Translations under genes and position numbers: made by a program
Notes under the pieces: generated by a model
The model's database searches: none
What the model saw: the letters and a program-made list of their open reading frames with translations, nothing else
Told to the model about the DNA's origin: nothing
Shown: piece by piece, positions 1 to 5,428 of the stretch
How the letters are laid out: each line of letters opens with the position of its first letter
Position numbering within the stretch: position 1 is the stretch's first letter
NCBI GenBank assembly: GCA_946415695.1
Contig: CAMKTM010000077.1
Location: 1-10,380, forward strand
Direction of reading: 5' to 3'
Length of the DNA: 10,380 nucleotides
From: an uncultured Prevotellaceae bacterium
GTDB lineage: Bacteria > Bacteroidota > Bacteroidia > Bacteroidales > Bacteroidaceae

Positions 1-589
1 TGATGAGCTTCTCCTCTTCGAGCTTCGGATAGTCGATGACCACCTTCAGCATGAAACGGTCCACCTGTGCCTCGGGCAGAGGATAGGTGCCTTCCTGCTC
101 GATGGGGTTCTGCGTGGCAAGCACGAGGAAAGGCTTCGGAAGCTTGAAGGTGTTCTTCCCTATCGTCACCTGACGCTCCTGCATAGCCTCAAGCAAGGCG
201 CTCTGCACCTTTGCCGGAGCACGGTTTATCTCGTCGGCCAGCACGAAGTTGGCGAAGACGGGGCCTTGCTCCACGAGGAACTTCTCGTCCTTCTGACTGT
301 AGATCATCGTGCCGATGACGTCGGCAGGGAGCAAGTCCGGAGTAAACTGAATGCGGCTGAACTTGGAGTCCACCAGCTGAGCCAGCGTCTTGATAGCCAT
401 CGTCTTGGCCAAGCCAGGCACACCTTCCAGGAGGATGTGGCCGTCGCTCAGCAGACCGATGAGCAGGGACTCGATGAGGTGCTTCTGCCCTACAATCACT
501 TGATTCATGCCCGTCACCAGGTTTGTGACGAAGCCACTTTGTCTCTCGATGCGTTCATTTAGTTCGCGAATGTCGATTGATTCTGCCAT
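1..589 (-). CDS. MoxR-family AAA+ ATPase (N-terminal 196 residues; runs off left edge)
   Basis: I translated this from the ATG at 589-587; the frame stays open to the window edge, so the C-terminal part is missing. MoxR ATPases are AAA+ chaperone-like enzymes often encoded beside VWA-domain proteins, where they are thought to help fold or insert cofactors into envelope or metabolic complexes. Visible motifs are Walker A GVPGLAKT (about residues 56-63), Walker B VLADEINRAP (116-125), the sensor-1 region LATQNP (157-162) and EAQVDRF (173-179). Together they are characteristic of this family. The expected lid domain and any VWA or DUF58 partner genes would lie outside the window to the left. A Bacteroidetes-type promoter at 754-785 and a repeat-rich leader precede it. 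The family call is secure; the client protein is unknown. Confidence 0.95.
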   Translation of the reverse strand, partial: MAESIDIRELNERIERQSGFVTNLVTGMNQVIVGQKHLIESLLIGLLSDGHILLEGVPGLAKTMAIKTLAQLVDSKFSRIQFTPDLLPADVIGTMIYSQKDEKFLVEQGPVFANFVLADEINRAPAKVQSALLEAMQERQVTIGKNTFKLPKPFLVLATQNPIEQEGTYPLPEAQVDRFMLKVVIDYPKLEEEKLI

Positions 590-611
590 CTTACATTTAC
601 TATTTAATCAT

Positions 612-743
612 TTACCATTTACCATTTATTCCCCCTAAAGGGGGTTAGGGGGTCCTTACCATTTACCATTTATTCCCCCTAAAGGGGGTTGGGGGGTCCT
701 TACCATTTAGTATTTATTCCCCCTAAAGGGGGGTAGGGGGTCT
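612..743 (-). repeat. Three 44-bp tandem units in the moxR leader
   Basis: Three consecutive 44-bp units begin at 612, 656 and 700. Read on the plus strand, each has an ATTTACC-like part, then a CCCCC-TAAA-GGGGG hairpin block, then a second G block ending GGTCC (GGTCT in unit three). Units one and two are almost identical; unit three differs at a few positions. The array lies just downstream of the predicted moxR promoter, so the mRNA leader would be about 160 nt and mostly repeat. Between the array and the moxR start, further TAAATGG-like units continue on the minus strand. The unit is related to a sequence inside the rimO coding region (4339-4375). Whether the hairpins regulate moxR is unknown. 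Confidence 0.9.
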
Positions 744-753
744 TTTTCGGCTG

Positions 754-785
754 CAAAATTACTGCTTTCCGCGCTATCTGCCAAA
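754..785 (-). promoter_or_regulatory. Predicted Bacteroidetes primary-sigma promoter for moxR
   Basis: On the minus strand TTTG (785-782) is followed by exactly 20 bases and then TAATTTTG (761-754), matching the Bacteroidetes consensus TTTG-N19 to 21-TAnnTTTG. The start of transcription would be near 748. The same 20-base spacing occurs in the ftsY promoter and in the rightward promoter at 903-934. Confidence 0.7.
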
Positions 786-902
786 CGCGAAAATATAAAT
801 AAAGTTATAGCGATGTTTAACTTTGTTAAAAAGCACTGCCCATTTGGTGCGTCGGCACTTTGGAGTAATATCACAGACACATTGAGCCATCCTCAACCCT
901 GT

Positions 903-934
903 TTTGACAAATTGTCGCAAAAACGGTATATTTG
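903..934 (+). promoter_or_regulatory. Orphan rightward Bacteroidetes-type promoter
   Basis: TTTG at 903-906, a 20-base spacer and TATATTTG at 927-934 give a full match to the Bacteroidetes consensus on the plus strand, divergent from the moxR promoter. Transcription would begin near 940. No recognisable plus-strand gene follows; the next features are the fold-back elements at 1124-1295 and 1436-1617. It could serve a non-coding RNA or a degenerate gene, or be a chance match. Confidence 0.5.
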
Positions 935-950
935 CTTACACACCGTTTTT
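919..950. promoter_or_regulatory. 9-bp perfect dyad over the orphan promoter
   Basis: AAAAACGGT at 919-927 and ACCGTTTTT at 942-950 are perfect inverted copies separated by 14 bases. The left arm touches the TATATTTG element and the right arm covers the expected transcription start, the usual place for a repressor operator. In RNA the arms could also form a weak hairpin ending in U residues, so a terminator-like role is the alternative. No regulator gene is visible nearby. Confidence 0.5.
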
Positions 951-1123
951 ACGCCGGCCTCGCAAAATCGCAAAAAAGACCTCGTGCCATACTTTTCCCT
1001 ATTTTTTGAAAGAAAATGCCTTAAATCGCTTCTGGCTGATATAGAGGTGGTTGTAAGTTGTCTTTTTCGGCCTGCCGCATCAAAATGTCATCTGCGCTTG
1101 GCAAAACACCTTGTTTTTCGCCG

Positions 1124-1295
1124 TTTTTGCACACTTTTCGAGCAGATTTCTCTGTCGCCGCGACAAAGGAAAATTTTCAACGAGGCACGCCTTGTTGTCC
1201 AGAAAGGCGTGCCTCGTTGGAAATCGCCGCACGCCATTGTTCCATTTTCGACCTTTTTCGTCCACTTTTTTGCCGCTTTGAGAAGTGTGCAAAAA
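1124..1295. repeat. Nested fold-back element with 13-bp terminal inverted repeats
   Basis: The ends TTTTTGCACACTT (1124-1136) and AAGTGTGCAAAAA (1283-1295) are perfect inverted repeats, and pairing extends inward to about 19 bp if G-U pairs are allowed. Inside sits a second hairpin: arms 1178-1193 and 1204-1219 pair perfectly over 16 bp around a 10-base loop, and reach about 21 bp (1173-1224) with one G-U pair. A small palindrome GTCGCCGCGAC lies at 1154-1164. The 172-bp size, terminal inverted repeats and lack of a coding frame resemble a MITE or REP-like element. I see no target-site duplication. A structured RNA is the alternative. Confidence 0.75.
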
Positions 1296-1416
1296 TAGCA
1301 GATTGTCAGTAAAACTCTCGGAATTGCTTGCAATATGATATTGTTACCGTACTGGCCTCGCTTGCACTTTCTTCTCGTTTCCTCACACAGAAAGCACAGA
1401 AATCACAGAAAGTTTT

Positions 1417-1456
1417 CACGCAGATTATATTTATGTCACGCAGATTATATTTATAT
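1417..1456. repeat. 20-bp direct repeat, two copies
   Basis: Two near-identical 20-bp units (1417-1436 and 1437-1456) begin CACGCAGATTATATTTAT and differ at one base. A third, diverged unit follows at 1457 and runs into CGCAGAAAT-like units. The second copy is part of the left arm of the 50-bp inverted repeat. Just upstream, at about 1384-1411, are shorter CACAGAAA-type repeats. Confidence 0.85.
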
Positions 1457-1617
1457 CACGCAGAAATCGCAGAAATACGCAGAAAAAGTAACTATGATTT
1501 TTCACTTTTTACTTTTCACTTTTCACTTCGCTATGGTTTTTCACTTTTCACTTTGCCGAAGGCGACCTTTCTGCGTATTTCTGCGATTTCTGCGTGATAT
1601 AAATATAATCTGCGTGA
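1436..1617. repeat. 50-bp perfect inverted repeat with an 82-base loop
   Basis: Positions 1436-1485 and 1568-1617 are exact reverse complements over 50 bp. The arms consist of CGCAGAAA-like and TATATTTATA-like blocks. The loop (1486-1567) carries TTTTCAC-type heptamers: four contiguous units at 1499-1526 and two more at 1538-1551. No open frame of note is present. In DNA it could extrude as a cruciform, and in RNA it would be a very stable hairpin. It lies past the ftsY-operon terminator, so read-through from that operon should rarely reach it. Confidence 0.92.
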
Positions 1618-1653
1618 GAATACTGGTGGAACATGTGCAAGAAGTCTTAAAAC

Positions 1654-1682
1654 AGAGGGCGTGTCATTTTGACACACCCTCT
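1654..1682 (-). terminator. Rho-independent terminator of the ftsY operon
   Basis: In the leftward transcript a 13-bp stem (AGAGGGUGUGUCA with UGACACGCCCUCU, loop AAA) is followed by GUUUU. It starts 5 bases after the stop codon of the HU/LysM gene. One position pairs as U-G in the leftward RNA but would be a C-A mismatch in the rightward RNA, which supports the leftward direction. Confidence 0.85.
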
Positions 1683-1687
1683 TCTTA

Positions 1688-2749
1688 CTATTCTTTCTTC
1701 TCAAGCTCCGGCAGTTTTATCTCTGCCCCGATGGGGATGTTGTCGGGGTTGGGGAAGGCGTTGTGGACGATGATGTACTGCACCATGTATTTGTCGCCAT
1801 ACTCGTCAATGGCTATCTTCGTGAGGTAGTCGCCGGACTGCATGACGTGCGTCTTGCGGGTTCCCACTATCCGGTATTCTCCGTTAGGCACTTGAGCATA
1901 CTGCTCTTCTGGGGCTGGAACTTCTGCCTTTTCTTCGCTTGTTGCCTCTTCTTCCTCTTCTTCTGAGGTGGCTTCTTTGGGTACTTCCACGGGTATCTCT
2001 GCTTTCGGTTCGTCTGTCTGCTGAACAGGTGCGGAAGGTTTCGGCATCAGGTAGTAGCCGGCAAAGAAACAAAGCAGGCAGAGGAGCGCTATGCCGCACA
2101 GCCAGGCCAGCATCTTTGTCATGCTGCTACCTTTCTTTTCTTCGGATGAAGCGTGACAGATGTCATCTGACTCCGTCTCCGGCTCGGGCTCGGGCTCGGG
2201 TTCCTCCCTTTCCTCGGGCGTTGGCGGAACAGGAGCAGGCTCTGGTTCGGAAACCTCTTGTTTGTAGAGTTCTGGATTGTCGAAAGCCGTTTGAGCTGGA
2301 CTTGTCTCTGTCTCTTCGGCCTCCGTTTCAGCTTCAGAATATGGATCGGGAGTGTCGGGATCTTCTTCCGGCACCTTTTCCATCTCCTCAATGCTCGTTC
2401 CTTCGTTGATGATGACCGTCTGGAAGTCGGCAAAGGGTTTGTTGATGAGGTCCTTGAGTGCAGTGTCGGGCGTAAAGGAGAGTTTCGAGTGGCCAGGGAT
2501 GATGAAGCGTTCGCCGGTATTGACGTTGACGCTCTCGCGGTCGAGTACTTCTATTAACTTGAAAGTGCCCAGGCCTTTTATTTTGACAATCTTGTCTGTG
2601 GTGACATTCTGTATGATTGAGTCAAAGAACTCCTTGAGGAATGCTTCGGCATCCTTCTGCGGCAGCTTTTTCGTGTCGCTCAGAGGCAGACGGTCCTTCT
2701 TCTGTGCCAACGTCTTGGCCAGTTGCTGGAGGTTTATCTTGGTAGCCAT
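1688..2749 (-). CDS. Membrane-anchored HU-domain protein with C-terminal LysM domain
   Basis: A 353-residue protein with an unusual domain order. Residues 1 to about 105 form an HU/IHF-type DNA-binding domain, with KGLGTFKLIEV at 58-68 matching the HU GxGxF signature. A long Pro/Glu-rich acidic linker (about 120-200) with an EPEPEPEPE run follows. After basic residues KK (205-206) and K212 comes one hydrophobic segment (about 213-235), then a second acidic linker. The C-terminal LysM domain spans about 299-347 (HVMQSGDYLTKIAIDEYGDK to IPIGAEIKLP). Positive charge before the membrane segment predicts the HU domain in the cytoplasm and LysM in the periplasm, where LysM usually binds peptidoglycan. 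This suggests a chromosome-to-wall tether, which is my inference. The start lies 5 bases after the HU stop, and a terminator follows directly. The domains are clear; the role is not. Confidence 0.9.
   Translation of the reverse strand: MATKINLQQLAKTLAQKKDRLPLSDTKKLPQKDAEAFLKEFFDSIIQNVTTDKIVKIKGLGTFKLIEVLDRESVNVNTGERFIIPGHSKLSFTPDTALKDLINKPFADFQTVIINEGTSIEEMEKVPEEDPDTPDPYSEAETEAEETETSPAQTAFDNPELYKQEVSEPEPAPVPPTPEEREEPEPEPEPETESDDICHASSEEKKGSSMTKMLAWLCGIALLCLLCFFAGYYLMPKPSAPVQQTDEPKAEIPVEVPKEATSEEEEEEATSEEKAEVPAPEEQYAQVPNGEYRIVGTRKTHVMQSGDYLTKIAIDEYGDKYMVQYIIVHNAFPNPDNIPIGAEIKLPELEKKE
2181..2204 (-). repeat. Hexanucleotide repeat in the HU/LysM linker
   Basis: GGCTCG is repeated about three times, followed by a diverged unit. 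It encodes part of the EPEPEPEPE stretch in the first linker. A 6-bp unit changes length without shifting the frame, so linker length could vary between strains. Confidence 0.7.
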
Positions 2750-2770
2750 AACTCTTAATTCTTAACTCTT
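2750..2770 (-). repeat. Three heptamers across the HU stop and HU/LysM start
   Basis: Read on the minus strand, three 7-bp units AAGAGTT, AAGAATT and AAGAGTT cover the last HU codons (most of LRVKN), the TAA stop (2757-2755) and the 5-base gap before the next ATG (2749-2747). The purine-rich run stands where a ribosome binding site would be. The unit is the same as at the ftsY/rimO junction. Confidence 0.85.
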
Positions 2771-3030
2771 AATTTCAGGGAAGTGTTGGGTTTGAAGTTC
2801 ACCGTCATCTTTGGCGGAACGAGCATCCGCTGCTTTGTGGTCGGGTTGATGAGCACGCGCTCCAGCTTCTTCTTAACCTCAAAGGTTCCGAAGCCAGGGA
2901 TGACGACGGCATTCTCTTCTGTAAGTTCGCCGATGATGGCAGCGACGGTGGCATTGACCAGCAAAGAAGTGTCCTTGCTGCTCATCCCTGTGCGGATTGC
3001 TAAGTCGGCTATAAATTCTTTGTTGTTCAT
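2755..3030 (-). CDS. HU-family DNA-binding protein
   Basis: A 91-residue protein of normal HU length. HU proteins are small dimeric nucleoid proteins that bend DNA through two beta-arms. Residues 1-45 match the helical dimerisation part, GFGTFEV (46-52) is the signature, and INPTTKQRMLVPP (61-73) is the beta-arm tip with its DNA-intercalating proline in an NP pair. The usual basic residues are present in the arm. It is third in the ftsY operon, 18 bases after the rimO stop and 5 bases before the HU/LysM start. Its C-terminal residues LRVKN are encoded by the heptamer repeat. It could form homodimers, or pair with the HU domain of its neighbour; the latter is inference. The family is certain, the subtype is not. 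Confidence 0.95.
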   Translation of the reverse strand: MNNKEFIADLAIRTGMSSKDTSLLVNATVAAIIGELTEENAVVIPGFGTFEVKKKLERVLINPTTKQRMLVPPKMTVNFKPNTSLKLRVKN

Positions 3031-3034
3031 ATTT

Positions 3035-3058
3035 GGTCGTTTAGTCGTTTAGTCGTTT
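3035..3058 (-). repeat. Three octamers across the rimO stop and HU leader
   Basis: On the minus strand three 8-bp units (AAACGACT, AAACGACT, AAACGACC) cover the last two RimO codons (Asn-Asp), the TAA stop (3051-3049) and most of the 18-base gap before the HU start at 3030. The layout mirrors the heptamers at the flanking junctions but the unit is different. Confidence 0.85.
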
Positions 3059-4398
3059 GAAATTGCAAAAAGGTCGAATTCATCGGCATTTTCTATCTTC
3101 GCTTGCACGAACATTCCTGACTTGAGGCTGGGCGATTCGGCTTTCTTGATGAGCACTTCAGGGTCAACTTCAGGCGAGTCAAATTCGGTGCGGCCGATGA
3201 AGTAGTCGCCTTCTTCGCGGTCGATGATGACTTTCATCGTTTGCCCCACCTTGCTTTCCTGCACGTCGGCGCTGATGTGTTGCTGAACACGCATCAACTT
3301 GCTGAGCCGCGCCTGTTTCACTTCCTCTGGGACATCATCTTTGTAATGCTCGGCAGCGTACGTCCCTTCCTCTTCGCTATATGCAAAGGCTCCCATTCGC
3401 TCGAACTTTGCCCACTTCACGAAGTTGAGGAGTTCCTCGAAGTCTTCTTCTGTCTCGCCAGGGAAGCCCACCATGAGGGTCGTGCGAAGGTGAATGCCGG
3501 GCACTTCCTTGCGGATTTCCTCGATGAAATGGTATGTTTCTTGACGTGTGATGTGCCGCCGCATGGCCAAGAGCTGGCTGTCGCTAATGTGCTGCAAAGC
3601 GATGTCGAGGTACTTGCAGATGTTGTCGTGGCGCTTCATTACCTGCAGGAGCTCCCATGGGAAGTTGGCAGGATAGCCGTAGTGTAGCCTAATCCATTCC
3701 ACGCCAGGCACTTCGGCAATGTGCTCAATGAGCGGTGCTATCATCTGCTTGCCATAGAGGTCGGTGCCGTAGCCTGTCAGCTCTTGGGCAATGACTTGAA
3801 ACTCCTTGACGCCCTTGGCCACAAGACTTTCCACTTCTGCCACGATTTCCTCGATGGAATGGGACTTTTGTTTGCCTGTAATGATGGGAATGGCACAATA
3901 GGCGCAATGGCGGTTGCAGCCTTCGCTTATCTTGAGGTAGGCATAGTGCTGTGGCGTTGTGAGCCGCCGTTCGTTGCTGGCTTCCGTGTGATAGGTTCCT
4001 CCGAGGTCGGCGACTATCTTTTCCCAGTCGAACTTTCCGTAGAACTTATCTACTTCGGGCAGTTCCTGCTGAAGTTCCTCGAAGTAGCGTTGCGAGAGGC
4101 AACCCATCACGATGAGCTGGCGGAGTTTCCCCTCTTGCTTGCGCTGGGCAAGCTGTAGTATCATGTTGATGCTTTCCTCCTTTGCATCGCCGATGAAACC
4201 GCAGGTATTTACGATAGCAATCTCACCCTTTGGCTCTTCTGCATCGTGTGTGACGACATAGCCGTTCAGCTCCAGCTGACGGATAAGCTTCTCGCTGTCA
4301 ACAAGGTTCTTGCTGCACCCGAGGGTAATGAGGTCTATGGAGCCCCCCTCTAACTTCCCCTTTATGGGGAGGACCTTTGGCGGTAGCAAATTCTTCAT
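3049..4398 (-). CDS. rimO: Ribosomal protein S12 methylthiotransferase RimO
   Basis: A 449-residue radical-SAM enzyme that adds a methylthio group to a conserved aspartate of ribosomal protein S12 in the cytoplasm. The N-terminal methylthiotransferase domain (about 21-140) has the three cluster cysteines C28 (in LGCSKN), C66 and C100. The radical-SAM domain carries CNRHCAYC (C161, C165, C168). A C-terminal TRAM domain covers about 378-446. VIAQELTGYGTDLYGK (202-217) fits RimO better than the tRNA-modifying relative MiaB. The family core starts at IDLITLGCSKN (residue 21). The first 20 residues are extra and largely encoded by repeats: residues 1-3 by heptamers, 8-20 by a G/C-block repeat. The only ATG available is at 4398, and a TTG at codon 4 is the one alternative. 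It lies 16 bases after ftsY in the same operon. Confidence 0.96.
   Translation of the reverse strand: MKNLLPPKVLPIKGKLEGGSIDLITLGCSKNLVDSEKLIRQLELNGYVVTHDAEEPKGEIAIVNTCGFIGDAKEESINMILQLAQRKQEGKLRQLIVMGCLSQRYFEELQQELPEVDKFYGKFDWEKIVADLGGTYHTEASNERRLTTPQHYAYLKISEGCNRHCAYCAIPIITGKQKSHSIEEIVAEVESLVAKGVKEFQVIAQELTGYGTDLYGKQMIAPLIEHIAEVPGVEWIRLHYGYPANFPWELLQVMKRHDNICKYLDIALQHISDSQLLAMRRHITRQETYHFIEEIRKEVPGIHLRTTLMVGFPGETEEDFEELLNFVKWAKFERMGAFAYSEEEGTYAAEHYKDDVPEEVKQARLSKLMRVQQHISADVQESKVGQTMKVIIDREEGDYFIGRTEFDSPEVDPEVLIKKAESPSLKSGMFVQAKIENADEFDLFAISND
4339..4375. repeat. G/C-block repeat inside the rimO 5' coding region
   Basis: On the plus strand this reads CCCCCCTCTAACTTCCCC, then TTTA, then TGGGGAGGACC. 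It shares the order C-run, CTAAC, CCCCTTTA, GGGGA with the 44-bp units at 612-743 (read there on the minus strand). It is fully in frame and encodes RimO residues 8-20 (KVLPIKGKLEGGS). In the mRNA, CCCC-AUAAA-GGGG could form a small hairpin 20-35 bases after the start codon. Confidence 0.75.
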
Positions 4399-4423
4399 TC
4401 TTCACTCTTCATTCTTAATTCTT
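4389..4423 (-). repeat. Five heptamers spanning the ftsY stop and rimO start
   Basis: Five consecutive 7-bp units of the form AAGARTK run from 4423 down to 4389 on the minus strand. They encode the last two FtsY residues (Lys-Asn) and its TAA stop (4417-4415), fill the 16-base gap, supply the rimO ATG (4398-4396) and encode RimO residues 2-3 (Lys-Asn). The A/G-rich run replaces a Shine-Dalgarno site. Confidence 0.9.
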
Positions 4424-5368
4424 GAATAAGGAGTCAACAAATTCTCTGCGGTTGAAGGGTTGCAGGTCTTCCATGCGCTCGCCGAGGCCGATGTAGCGGA
4501 CGGGAATCTTGAACTGGTCGCTGATGCCGATGACGACGCCTCCCTTGGCACTGCCGTCGAGCTTTGTGATGGCCATGCTCGTCACTTCCGTTGCTTCGGT
4601 GAACTGCTTGGTCTGCTCGAAGGCGTTCTGTCCGGTGCTGCCGTCGAGGACGAGCATTACGTCGTGCGGCGCGTCGGGCATGAGCTTTTGCATAACACGT
4701 TTTATCTTAGAGAGTTCGTCCATGAGTCCTTTCTTGTTGTGCAGACGGCCAGCCGTGTCTATGAGCACGACGTCCATGCCGTTGGCCATTGCGCTGTTCA
4801 GCGTGTCGTAAGCCACGCTGGCAGGGTCGCTGCCCATCTTCTGCTTGATGACAGGTACGCCCACTCTCTCGCCCCAGATGCATATTTGTTCCACAGCCGC
4901 AGCCCTGAATGTGTCGGCAGCTCCGAGGCAGACTTTCAGCCCTGCTTCCTTGAACTGGTGGGCAAGCTTGCCGATGGTGGTGGTCTTTCCGACGCCGTTC
5001 ACGCCGACGACGAGGATGACGTATGGACGTTTGTCGGTAGGAATCTGAAATCCCTCGGTGTCGTCGGTGTTGTTTTCTGTGAGGAGTTGCGAAATCTCGT
5101 CGCGAAGCAGGTTGTTGAGTTCGCTTGTCGTGACGTACTTGTCGCGAGCCACGCGTTCCTCAATGCGCTTGATGATGTTGAGCGTCGTTTCCACTCCCAC
5201 ATCGCTCGTGACCAGAACTTCCTCGAGGTTGTCGAGCACCTCGTCGTCCACCTTCGACTTGCCTGCCACGGCGCGAGTCAGTTTGCCGAAGAAACTCTCT
5301 TTCGTCTTCTCAAGCCCTTGGTCGAGCGTTTCCTTTTTCTCTTTCGTAAAGAAACTAAAGAATCCCAT
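4415..5368 (-). CDS. ftsY: Signal recognition particle receptor FtsY
   Basis: A 317-residue SRP-type GTPase that receives SRP-ribosome complexes at the inner membrane and hands nascent membrane proteins to the translocon. The N domain (about 10-95) is followed by the G domain: GVNGVGKTT (122-130, P-loop), DTFRAA (152-157), DTAGRL (204-209), TKLDGSAKGG (268-277) and GLGERMEDLQPF (294-305), which is typical of FtsY rather than Ffh. The M domain of Ffh is absent and the acidic A domain of enterobacterial FtsY is missing, as in many bacteria. MGFFSFFTKEKKE at the N terminus is a plausible amphipathic membrane-binding segment. A promoter lies just upstream at 5397-5428, so this is the first gene of the ftsY-rimO-HU-HU/LysM operon. 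Confidence 0.97.
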   Translation of the reverse strand: MGFFSFFTKEKKETLDQGLEKTKESFFGKLTRAVAGKSKVDDEVLDNLEEVLVTSDVGVETTLNIIKRIEERVARDKYVTTSELNNLLRDEISQLLTENNTDDTEGFQIPTDKRPYVILVVGVNGVGKTTTIGKLAHQFKEAGLKVCLGAADTFRAAAVEQICIWGERVGVPVIKQKMGSDPASVAYDTLNSAMANGMDVVLIDTAGRLHNKKGLMDELSKIKRVMQKLMPDAPHDVMLVLDGSTGQNAFEQTKQFTEATEVTSMAITKLDGSAKGGVVIGISDQFKIPVRYIGLGERMEDLQPFNRREFVDSLFKN

Positions 5369-5396
5369 GTGTTGTCTTGCTTAATTATTTTGTGTG

Positions 5397-5428
5397 CAAA
5401 GTTACGAATAAGTGCGCAAAAAGCCAAA
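5397..5428 (-). promoter_or_regulatory. Predicted Bacteroidetes promoter of the ftsY operon
   Basis: On the minus strand TTTG (5428-5425), a 20-base spacer and TAACTTTG (5404-5397) match the Bacteroidetes primary-sigma consensus exactly. Transcription would start near 5391, giving a leader of about 20 bases before the ftsY ATG at 5368. Confidence 0.8.

Larger units (their letters stand above)
590..1687. other. 1.1-kb repeat-rich stretch without a convincing gene
   Basis: This gap lies between the HU/LysM gene and moxR. Open frames here are short, read through inverted repeats and show no recognisable domain, so I call no protein gene. It contains, left to right, the 44-bp array, the moxR promoter, an orphan rightward promoter with a dyad, a nested fold-back element, CACAGAAA-type and 20-bp direct repeats, a 50-bp perfect inverted repeat, and the terminator of the ftsY operon. 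Between 951 and 1117 I see nothing definite apart from A/T-rich runs. The repeats resemble interspersed intergenic elements rather than decayed coding sequence. Confidence 0.7.

Noticed and set aside
612..743. CRISPR-like array
   Set aside because: The units are directly tandem with no unique spacers, and there are no cas genes. The 22-bp arrays at 5661 and 6700 fail for the same reason.
816..830. TAACTTTG at 818-825 within a TTTAAC/GTTAAA dyad, possible plus-strand promoter
   Set aside because: No TTTG element lies about 20 bases upstream, unlike the three promoters accepted here.
1290..1297. Minus-strand TATTTTTG resembling a -7 element
   Set aside because: No upstream TTTG at the right distance, and it falls in the terminal repeat of the fold-back element.
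813..1298. 161-codon plus-strand open frame (and an overlapping 84-codon frame at 1058-1312)
   Set aside because: It begins upstream of the predicted orphan promoter, runs straight through the nested inverted repeats, and its translation shows no domain, signal or conserved-looking pattern. Its residues mirror the repeat structure.
1080..1333. Two overlapping minus-strand frames of 70 and 81 codons
   Set aside because: They are other readings of the same fold-back element, with no recognisable protein features and no full promoter.
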